DNA of 64,000 bases from Iris pallida. Taxonomy: Eukaryota > Streptophyta > Magnoliopsida > Asparagales > Iridaceae. Below, in pieces: positions 56,091-64,000 of this stretch; position 1 is the first letter of the stretch; each line of letters starts with the position of its first letter. The translations under genes were made by a program, and so were the position numbers. The notes under the pieces are model-generated. The model made no database searches. It worked only from the letters and a program-made list of their open reading frames with translations, and had not been told where the DNA came from. Location of the stretch: the NCBI GenBank assembly GCA_029216955.1, contig JANAVB010010791.1, positions 9,642,721 through 9,706,720 of the forward strand. The letters are read 5' to 3'.

Positions 56091-58161
56091 CTAGGAATCT
56101 GGTACAGGAGGGGCACCGACGCGACAAAGGGATAAGAACAACTCATACTCCTCAAGTGAAATCGATACCGATGGAGGAGGCAGTGACGTCGGTGGAGTCG
56201 GTGTCGAAGAAGAAGGCGGTGGAGGCGGCGGAGTCGACGACGATGAAGGCGCACCCGGAGGACCAGCACGCTCCAACGCTGTAAGTTGCTGGTGGTATGA
56301 ATCCATGATAGATAACATTCTATCACTGCTCTGGACCATCGACTCCTGCGCCAATCTCATCCTCTCGGCCATGGTCACCAGTCCTGTCTGCAGCTCCGTC
56401 ACCGTGTGCTCTAACCCTCCAACGGTGCGCTCTGTCCTCTCAGTCGTCTCCCTGAGGTCCATAATGCCGCGGTCGAGTGCATCCAATCGTGCTAGCAGCG
56501 CAGGATCCTCCGTAGGGTGCTGAGACTGCTCCTCGATCCGTCGTAGCAGGTCGTCACGGAGAGACTCCATCATCTGGTGGACTCGGGCAGACTCCTGGGA
56601 CGGCTGTGGACCATGCACACTAGCAGAAGATGTCCTAGAGGACTGGGTCGCAACTAGGGCGCCATAGGATCCCGTACCGTAGTACGTACCCCTACGGAGT
56701 CTACCAGCGGCGGCCATCCACAGCTCGTCCGTCGACGGAGCTTGAGTGGGCTGCGAGAAAGTACCGGCCTCTCCTGCATCAGGTGCACTAGCAGCCGCCC
56801 GTTCCCGTAGCCTCTGATACTCGGCCTAGAAAGTACTTATTATTACTAACTTCTAATTTCTAATTAATGTACTTATTATTACTAATTTCTAATTAATGTA
56901 CTTATTATTTCTAATTTCTAATTAATGTACTTATTATTACTAACTACATGAATATTTATTTGCATCATATTTACTAAGTTATATTAAAATTAACACGAAG
57001 TATTAAATTAAGATAATATATTGTAATACTTACATAAGTCTGCTCGGCCCTCTCGTCAATAAGGTCACCGCCACGATGATGGGTGACCAGGAAGACGGTC
57101 ACCATGTCGGCGTTACCGACCTTCCTTACCTGTAATTAAATATATTATCTTAGTAATAATTTATCGATTTTGTATTAAAATAATATTTATAAAAAAGAAA
57201 GACATACCAGACGACAAAATGTTCCGTCATCGGAATCGACCCACCGCACCACTTCGAGGCATGTTGCCTAGCCGCCTTGGCCTTCTCCGACTTCTCCTTG
57301 TACCTTGGCTCCTCGAATCGAGCCTTCATCGCATTCCACTGATCAGGGGTGATCCAACCTTGGATCGGCTTTTCGGCACGATCACGATCCTTCTGATCAT
57401 TGATAGGGTCGCGGATCAGCTTGGCAGCGACAACAGGAAACATCCCCTCGATAAGCTCGGCCCGATGCGGTGGATAGAAAAACATATCCTAGAAGAGCGC
57501 AAACCAAATATTTATCAGTTATATATAATATACAAAAATTATATTATTCATGTTAAAAGCAAATATATTTTAACCTTGAAGCGCGCAAACCAGAAGGCCT
57601 TCCTCTCGTCTGGAGCATCAGAGTAGTTAATCCAAGCACCACCATAATTATGTCTCAGCATGTGGCCTAGACGTCTCTATACCTCTGGGGGACGATATCT
57701 ATACAAACATATTATATTCATGAAAAAAGTTAATTTATGATAAAAACAGAAAGAAAAAAAATTATAAACCGAAACACCTACTTTGTACCGTCGGCCCAGA
57801 TCTCCGTCCTCCTCTCCTCCGGAGGTGCGCACGCATCATCTGCATAATGCTGGTCGGCCGTCGCTGCAGCCTCCGCCATCTGCTCATCCGTCTCCATCGT
57901 CGTATCAGCAGTAGGAACGCTAGACGGGCGAGCACTCTCAACAGGCCTTGAACTACTCGTCCCAGGAGATATGCCACGTGACGTCGTCCCAGCAGGCCCA
58001 CCTACTGTCCGATATGGAGGAGTAATCGGCGACGAGGATCCAGAGTCGGTACCAGAATGAGGTACCGAAGGAAAACTCCGTCCTCTAGCAGTACCTGTTG
58101 GAAGTACCGGAGGAGAGTAACCTCGTTGTCCCCCTCGGAACGCTCCGCGGCGACCTGCCAT
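56091..58161 (-). pseudogene. CACTA TNPA-type gene (plant transposase Ptta/En/Spm), five exons, one stop
   Basis: TNPA-like proteins bind the subterminal repeats and help TNPD at the ends. Proposed exons on the minus strand: 58161-57782, 57698-57575, 57488-57208, 57124-57034, 56825-56091, all with GT..AG borders and matching phases. Exon 1 starts MAGRRGAFRGGQRG, is Gly/Ser/Pro-rich and ends in EIWADG. Exons 2 to 4 hold the conserved region (ERKAFWFARFK, then GWITPDQWNAM and KWCGGS, then HHRGGDLIDERAEQ). Exon 5 has a long heptad coiled coil and a Pro/Ser-rich tail ending VPDS. A TAG at 57677-57679 in exon 2 breaks an otherwise open frame, probably from CAG. The exon 4 acceptor is the least certain. 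Confidence 0.82.
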
Positions 58162-58184
58162 ACCTGATAACAGTATATGATAAT

Positions 58185-58290
58185 ACAACAAATAATAGAG
58201 ACTAGAAATATGAAAGTACAACAAATAATAGAGACTAGAAATATAAAAGTATAACAAATAATAGAGACTAGAAATATGAAAGTACAACAA
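58185..58290. repeat. Three tandem copies of a 33-bp unit upstream of TNPA
   Basis: Copies of AACAAATAATAGAGACTAG followed by AAATATGAAAGTAC repeat three times just ahead of the TNPA start codon. On the minus strand they also read as a hydrophobic frame, which is a by-product of the repeat. Confidence 0.8.
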
Positions 58291-58400
58291 AGACAAGATA
58301 ATAACCAAGACAACATATGATGATACATTCTACAATAAACATCTAAGTCCAGATAATATATTCTAGAAGAAACATCTAAGTTCAGATAAGTATATCTCTC

Positions 58401-60535
58401 TTAATCATCTTCAGAATAATCATCTTGTTCGTCTTCTTCGACCTCATCTTCCTCTTCCTCCTCATCTTCACTTTTATCTTTGCCTTCGTCGGCTTCGCCT
58501 TTCTCTTCGGATAATTCTACATCTTCTACATTATGTGTCGTGTAATGCGTAACTTCCGTGGAGTCTACATCGACAATATTGGTTACAAGAGGTAGCTGGT
58601 CCTCCTGGTAAGCTTTTTCGTCAACATCAAAAGTATCTCTGGCTTTAGTCTTACATACTGCCCACCAGTCAGACTTCGTTGCTCCCCGTCTCGGATAAGC
58701 TGTGAAGTACACGAGCTGAGCCTGAGTTGCTAGGACAAACGGTTCGTAGCCTTGATATCTACGCTTGTAGTTTATATCCAGAAGACCATGCTTGTCAACT
58801 TTTTAACCTTGATTTTCAATCGGATCGAACCATTCATACTTGAACAACATGATCTTTGTATGTTCTCTGCCATTATTATCTGACAACTCCACAATCTCTC
58901 GCAAGATGCCAAAGAAATCATTTTCTGGATCGACGTCTTTGTAGTTCGAAGACTTGATACACAAACAACTGTTTTTCGTGGAATCAAGATCCAGGAAGCT
59001 GTCTCTGATCGGAGCATTTGTCGACTTGAACCGAAAGCCATTGACACAGTAACTTGGCCATATTTTAACAAAAGTAATTGGTTCCTTGGCAAGAGTTCTA
59101 ATTAATTCAATCTCGGGTGAAATTAGACGATCGACCTGAATATCAAAGAAGCGATAATAAGTTATTTATTGCGCAGTTGCATTAGAAGAGGCCAGTAATT
59201 ACCGAGCTACTTACATATTCGCTCAACCAAGAAGGAAAATAACGTCTCATTTCTTGTTCTAATGCTTCGTCTGTTAGGTAGGGTCTAACCAGCCTCAACT
59301 CAGCATTATATGTGCTGGAAAACAACGAAGCAACCGCCGATTAGTACAATAATATTAGCTTATACTATTACATTGAGATGACGTAAACTCATCATCCTGA
59401 GTTACTTACCCCTCTAGCTTCTCCACTTCATCCTCGTCGCAATTGAGTAATACATACAACTGAGCAGCCCTTAGCTCTTCGTCATTCAAATATCTCTTCT
59501 TCATTTTCCCCGAAGGCTTTCTAGACGCATTGAATACTTTCAGTATTCTATCATTAAATTCTTCATATCCGTCGTCGTTTTTCGGAGCCCTCGTTCTATT
59601 CGTAGCAACATGAGGTTTGAAATAGGAGGAGCAAAAATTTGTAATCTCCTCGAGAATATAGGCTTCACAAATAGAACCCTCGACCCGAGCCTTATTTTTC
59701 ACCTTTCTTTTTAGGTGATTCAAATGTCGCTCGAACGGGTACATCCATCGATATTCGATGGGTCCACCAACACGTGCCTCGTAGGAAAGATGAATCGGCA
59801 AATGCTCCATAGAGTCGAAGAATCCAGGAGGGAACACCCTCTCTAGCTTGCACAGTATTACCGTAATATCCTTCTCTTGCTTTTCTAGACGATCAACGAA
59901 CAATTTCTTAGAACAAAGGTCCCTGAAGAATATGCTAAGCTCCGTCAATGGATCCCAAACTGCCTACGGTAAGAATGCTCGAAATGCAATCGGAATTAAT
60001 CGCTCCATGAATACGTAACAATCATGGCTCTTCATACCTGTCAGTTTGTTCTCCTTGAGGTCGACGCATCTTCTCAAGTTCGAAACATACCCATCTGGAA
60101 ATTTCAGACCTTGAATCCACCTACAAAGCCTCACTTATCCTCCTTCTCCAGTGAGAAAATTGCCTTAGGCTGCTTCAACTTCCCATTCCCGTCCTCTATC
60201 AAATGTAATGCAGGATGTCTACATATTTCTTCCAAGTCCAATCTAGCCTTTGGATTATCTTTCGTCTTCCCCTTTACGTCCATTACAGTATTAATTATGT
60301 TGTCAAACACATTCTTCTCGATATGCATGACATCAAGGTTATGTCTAATCAGATTGGTGCTCTAATATGGAAGATCCCAGAATATACTCCTCTTCGTCCA
60401 GTTATGAGTGCGACCAAATCCGTCACACTTGTAGCCTATAGCAGGCTGCTCAATAGCTCTTGGTAAATCTTTTACCTCTTCCCATATCGTGTATCCGGTC
60501 CACCTTGGCGGGGGATTAGCCTTCTCCACAACGCC
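58401..60535 (-). pseudogene. CACTA TNPD-type transposase, N-terminal part lost, broken frame
   Basis: TNPD is the catalytic protein of En/Spm elements. Reading the minus strand from about 60535: ANPPPRWTGYTIWEE, then FGRTHNWTKRSIFWDLPY followed by a stop, then RHNLDVMHIEKNVFDNI (end of the Transposase_21 region). A frameshift and a stop separate this from GLKFPDGYVSN and MKSHDCYVFMERL. The DUF4218 region follows at 59948-59406 (YRWMYPFERHLNHLKRKV, EGSICEAYILEE). A short exon lies at about 59310-59213 (LRLVRPYLTDEAL). The DUF4216 region is at 59140-58690 (INYKRRYQGYEPFVLA, SDWWAVCKTK), ending in an acidic tail with a stop at 58401. The usual N-terminal half is missing. Confidence 0.85.
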
Positions 60536-60557
60536 AGCACGAAAAGCATTCCTGTTC

Positions 60558-60626
60558 CTCCGGTACGGATGATCCTTCGGCAGGAATAAAACTGGCCCAG
60601 TTACTGTTCTCCGGTACGGATGATCC
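60558..60626. repeat. 18-bp direct repeat at the edge of the TNPD deletion
   Basis: CTCCGGTACGGATGATCC occurs at 60558-60575 and 60609-60626. It stands where TNPD loses its N-terminal half, so it may mark an abortive-gap-repair or slippage deletion, as is common in defective CACTA elements. Confidence 0.6.
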
Positions 60627-60639
60627 TGTTCCTCGACTT

Positions 60640-60892
60640 TTCTTTAATATTCGACGATGCCTTAATCTTTGCGACGCTAAACGTCGCTGAACTAATAAAA
60701 CTGGCGACATTTTTTGACAAATCAACGACGTTGGTTTTTATTACACAAAAGGTAGTCGCAATATGTCGATGTTTGTCGCTATCAGCGACGTATTGTGACG
60801 CATACTTTTGGAGTCGCTAAATCCAAAAATATTAACGTCGTTTTAAGTCGGCGTCGCTAATTTCGTCGCGAATATGACTTATTTTGGTAGTG
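60640..60892. repeat. CACTA right subterminal repeats and TIR
   Basis: About nine CGACG/CGTCG cores in 240 bases, then GACTTATTTTGGTAGTG at the end. Fewer motifs than the left end. The promoter side of the transposase transcript would lie here. Confidence 0.82.
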
Positions 60893-61759
60893 CTCGTCGA
60901 CCTGCTTCTTCAGCTCTATCAACTCGTTGTTGTTGACCCTATAGACGTGCTGTGAAATGGACTTGGCACCCGGCACCAAGTCTATAGAGAACTCAATATC
61001 CCTGTCTGGCGGCATCCCCGATAACTCCTCGGGAAAGACATCCGAGAACTCAGCTATCAACGGATGTGGCAAGCCCTGCCCCGCCAATAAAGCACCACAG
61101 AATCCAGTCTCCGGCTCCGCTGCTCCTCGAGCAAACTCGATCTATGGCTCTCCCGGCCGGCTAAAAAGAACTCTACCTCCTCTACAATCTATACTAGCAT
61201 GGTGCCTGCTCAACCAATCCATACCGAGTACCATATCGTACCTCGGAAGGGGCATTACGAGCAGACACGCACTCAAGTCCCGGCCTCCCAGGATAACTCT
61301 CCGCCCCTTACAAATATTATTAACCAGGATAATGCCTCCCCTGGTCATAATCTTGCAAGTCCTACCTAAAGATTCAGCAATGATGTTGTGTCTAAGAGCA
61401 AAAGAAATAGACACAAAACTGTACGTGGCACCAGAATCAAACAAGGCAAAAGCAGGAAAAGAATCGAGGAGAACATGACCTGCCATAACATCTGACTCGA
61501 GCTCAAACTCCTCCAGTGCTAGTGCAAAGTCTCTGCCCTGGGTGCCCTCTGATGTTGGACGAACTTCTGCTGCTGTGTCTGGAGTGGCTGACCCTTCGAC
61601 TGAACTGCCGGTCCCGTCAGTGCCCTGTCCTTGCCTCCCTTGGCTGCTCGAACAGGGCAGCCCTTCAGCTGGTGGTCGGTCCCTCCGCAGAATAGACAAG
61701 CGCCTAACCTCCTCCTGCATACGTCTCTGCTGTGCCCCGTCTTTTCGTAGAAAGCACAC
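60893..61759 (-). pseudogene. pol: E2 protease and first part of RT, cut by the CACTA element
   Basis: Protease motif FDSGATYSFV has Asp-Ser-Gly at about 61430-61438, followed by VLGMDWLSRHH as in E1. A stop at 61142-61144 (after PGEP) lies where E1 has Glu. The RT linker PEELSGMPPDRDIEFS then leads to KKQVDE at 60893, where the CACTA element begins; residues beyond that in the open frame are CACTA sequence. This segment is in a different frame from gag. The frame is open from about 61759, overlapping the end of gag. Confidence 0.9.
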
Positions 61760-62862
61760 TGCTGGGTCTGCCTCTGGCCCTGACCCTGCTGCTGTTGGAC
61801 ACGTATTAGTACCTGATGCTGCTGCTGAAATGGCCTCTGCTGATGCTGAATGTGGGGGCGCTTGGACGGTCCCGCACTGGAACTCGCCCCCATGGTGTCA
61901 CCGCTCCTCTTCGGCTTAAGGCCGAAGTCCTCCTCTGCAATCTGCACGTCCATCAATATATGATCGAACGTCGCATCACGGCGACCCGAGGTGCGGGTGC
62001 ACACTGCATGAATAAGTCCCCTACGGAACTTACGAGCCTTCTGTCCCTCATCCTGGATCAGATCGGGAGCGAACCTGCTAAGGCAGAAGAACTCTGCTGC
62101 ATACTCGTCCACCGACGAGTTCCCCTGCACTAGACCCACAAAATGGCCCTCCAACGTTGTGAGAGCCACGTTCGGGAAGAACTTCTCCTTGAAGAGCCTC
62201 CAAAAGTTCTCCCATAACAGCCCTCTCACCGACGCATGAGGTTCCGTGCGGTACCATGTCAGTACAATGTCGAAGAATCGACTGGCTGCGGCTGAAACCC
62301 AAAGTCCTCTCGGAAGCTCTGCCAGCTCCATACTCCGTTGCACGTCCTCTAGCCAATCGTCTGCATAAAGGATGCCCTCCGTGCCTGTGAAGTCCTTGGA
62401 GCTCAACTTCCTAAAATCTAATATTGTCCCTGGCCTAGACTGCTGCTGGTACGGCTGCTGGCCGGTAGGGCCCTATACCGTACCCGATGCCACTCTATCC
62501 ACGGCTGCCAGTGCGAGCTGATGCGAGTTCTCCATGCTCTATCTCAGCATCTCAGTCTGGCGGTGTGATGCCTCCGTCTGGCGCTGCGACGCCTCTGCCT
62601 AGGTTTACTGAGTCTCCATCATCTGCTGAAGGAGAAGGAACATCTGGTGTGTATCCATCGGTATCGGAGGTGGTGGCGACAGTATCTCTGGAACGACGAC
62701 CGAAACCCTCTGGGGTGGAGGTGGTGGACCTCCCTGTGCAACTGCCACGGCCCCCGGGAAAGTGGAAACACTGAGGACAGTCTCCTGAACTTCCTCCTCA
62801 GCCTGGTCAGATCTCTCGTGCAAGCTACTCGATCCAGTGGCCTGCATGTGCATCTTCGTCAT
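61519..62862 (-). pseudogene. gag: E2 gag with four or more in-frame stops
   Basis: I chose ATG 62860-62862 (MTKMHMQAT) because it follows TCTCCAGG exactly as the gag starts of E1 and E4 do. The first part is Pro-rich and ends in stops at 62605-62607 and 62599-62601, with two further stops before 62406. The gag domain follows (SSKDFTGTEGILYADDW, LTWYRTEPHASVRG, FRRGLIHAVCTRTSG). A first zinc knuckle has lost its second Cys (CAFYEKTGH), and the second is complete (CLFCGGTDHQLKGC). The frame closes at 61519 and the protease continues in another frame. It is more divergent from E1 gag than E4 gag is. Confidence 0.9.
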
Positions 62863-63104
62863 CCTGGAGACGAATTGAAACAAAGAGATCAATATGGCAC
62901 ATGAGAAGATATTATCAAAGAAGGAAAGTTAATTTAATACAAGGAGAGTCATCATGATAATCGAAAGATCAAAAAATTTTCTAGGTGTGATTGAGAAATT
63001 TTACTAGTAATAACTAGGACCAAATTTCTAATAGCAGGCTCGTAGCAGCACTCAAAGTCGAGCACCACTACGAAAAATTGCACTAGTTGCGACTCTAACT
63101 CGAA
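62863..63104 (-). other. E2 leader between PBS and gag
   Basis: Untranslated leader of about 240 bases, ending CGTCTCCAGG before ATG. No gene is seen. Confidence 0.6.
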
Positions 63105-63122
63105 GACCTGCATGGGCTACCA
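63105..63122 (-). promoter_or_regulatory. E2 primer-binding site, tRNA-Ile type variant
   Basis: On the minus strand, TGGTAGCCCATGCAGGTC lies eight bases inside the 5' LTR. It differs from the E1/E4 site at one base. Confidence 0.82.
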
Positions 63123-63130
63123 CAAAAACG

Positions 63131-63705
63131 TGTCACGATCCGCACCCTGATTAGGGGCACGAGAAGCGGTTACGTCCAGCCTACACCGCAGAATCGACGG
63201 TAGAACGCTGTATAGGTCTCCTAGAAAGTATAACATCTAGACACAATATATAAAGACATGTCATCTCCGTACGGAGGTATATAATCTCAACTCAATCACA
63301 AGACAACTAGGAAAGATAGGCACGAATATCAGATAGATATGGTGAATATAGAATGCGGAATAAAGCAAGGTCACAACCAGAAATGAGTCGAAGACGTAAC
63401 ATAAGGTCCCGAATAACATATGTATCAAAAGTCTAACATAAACTGGATCGCATTCCAGACAAACCTAGCTAATAGATCTAGATAGGTGTACTGTCGTCCA
63501 CTGGCTCCGAGGGTGTCAGCTGGTCGCAGTCCATGTCCTGACCATACCCATAGTGGGTAGAACAGTCCGCATCTATGTCATCTGGATATATCATAACGGT
63601 ATCCTGTCAGAAAAATAAACGAGTACAACGCTGGCAACAAATTCCATAGTAATGACAAATGCTCTAACAGTCAATCATAACAGAGTATAAGATGAACATA
63701 TCAAG
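63131..63705 (-). repeat. E2 5' LTR, visible part
   Basis: Starts TGTCACGATCCGCACC and matches 24100 onward closely. It is interrupted after TCAAG (63701-63705) by another LTR terminus. In the left LTR the same place continues without a break (about 24674), which confirms an insertion here. Confidence 0.9.
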
Positions 63706-64000
63706 TGTCACGACCCGCACCCCTTTTTTTTCTTTTAAAACGGATACGAGACGTGTCCAAGCCAGCCTACGCCGTAGTGTCGGCGGTAGAACGCTGTCAT
63801 GGCCATGAAGATCAAAAATCACAAATAATGCTCATTCACATAATTAATTTAACTTACAAAGATCACAAGTTTTACATTTGTAGAAAAATATAAACTTGTA
63901 CAAATAAATGAATGATTACAACTCAACTATCTAGCTAGTCTCTAGGCTTTTGTCTGCAAGTATTCCCGTCACTCCCCAAGCTAAGTGAATCCACGGCTAA
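63706..64000 (-). mobile_element. E5: another Tekay-like LTR inserted in the E2 5' LTR, left end only
   Basis: Begins TGTCACGACCCGCACCCC and has the CCAGCCTACGCCG and GTCGGCGGTAGAACG blocks of Tekay LTR ends. After about 63800 it does not resemble the other LTRs here. TCAAG (63701-63705) is its probable TSD. The element runs out of the window. A small frame at 63705-63893 is not a gene. Confidence 0.75.

Larger units (their letters stand above)
55141..60892 (-). mobile_element. CACTA (En/Spm-type) DNA transposon inside E2 pol
   Basis: 5,752 bp with terminal inverted repeats CACTACCAGAATAAGT (55141-55156) and its match, one mismatch, at 60877-60892. Subterminal regions are crowded with CGACG/CGTCG and TCGCTAAA motifs. 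It encodes a TNPD-type transposase remnant and a TNPA-type gene, both on the minus strand. TSD is CTC. TNPD is missing its N-terminal part and carries stops, so the element is non-autonomous, but its termini look competent. Confidence 0.93.
24100..63705 (-). mobile_element. E2: Tekay-type chromovirus on the minus strand, split by E3 and a CACTA element
   Basis: Left terminus is TGTCATGACC at 24100, the end of the 3' LTR. That LTR runs to 26569, is interrupted by E3 and ends at 52265. The internal region is 52266-63130 and contains gag-pol on the minus strand with a CACTA transposon in it. The 5' LTR begins at 63131, is cut at 63706 by another LTR, and continues outside the window. Its gag-pol is closely related to E1. 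Multiple stops and a gag/protease frame break make it inactive. The right end and right TSD are not visible. Confidence 0.9.

Overview
The window is plant nuclear DNA made almost entirely of nested transposable elements. I found no host gene, rRNA gene, tRNA gene or CRISPR array. Large Ty3/gypsy chromoviruses of the Del/Tekay type, a Sirevirus-type Ty1/copia element and a CACTA transposon stacked into one another point to an angiosperm with a large, repeat-rich genome. The species cannot be told from the sequence.

Layout, outermost first. (A) A Tekay-like LTR on the minus strand (254-808, resuming 23370-24099) is the host DNA. (E1) A Tekay chromovirus on the plus strand (814-23364, LTRs about 3.85 kb, TSD GAATA) sits in A. 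Its pol is split by a Sirevirus-type copia element (6917-16622, LTRs 946 bp, TSD AAGGG). (E2) A second Tekay element on the minus strand starts at 24100 and runs past the right edge of the window. Its 3' LTR is split by E3, its pol is split by a CACTA transposon (55141-60892, TSD CTC), and its 5' LTR is entered at 63706 by yet another Tekay-like LTR. (E3) A coding-free compound element on the plus strand (26570-51685, TSD CACCT) has three LTRs and two internal regions. (E4) A gag-only element on the minus strand with very large LTRs (32903-44378, LTRs about 4.86 kb) sits inside the middle LTR of E3. The nest A > E2 > E3 > E4 is therefore four levels deep.

Coding content is gag, protease, reverse transcriptase, RNase H, integrase and chromodomain of the Tekay elements, all with stops; gag, a long intact integrase/RT/RNase H frame and a third env-like ORF of the copia element; and TNPD- and TNPA-type genes of the CACTA element. 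All three coding Tekay-type elements carry a primer-binding site matching or nearly matching the 3' end of a plant tRNA-Ile, and coding-free E3 carries a close variant. This suggests that E3 and E4 are non-autonomous relatives that used proteins of E1/E2-like partners.

The points most worth a second look are: the three-LTR compound E3 with a single shared TSD; the gag-only E4 whose empty site is preserved in a sister LTR; a possible spliceosomal intron separating integrase from chromodomain at the same place in E1 and E2; dense TTGAC (W-box) arrays and shared palindromes in the Tekay LTRs; and a perfect 33-bp hairpin in the CACTA left end. Element boundaries were read by eye from terminal TG..CA, TSDs, PBS and PPT and should be good to within a base or two.
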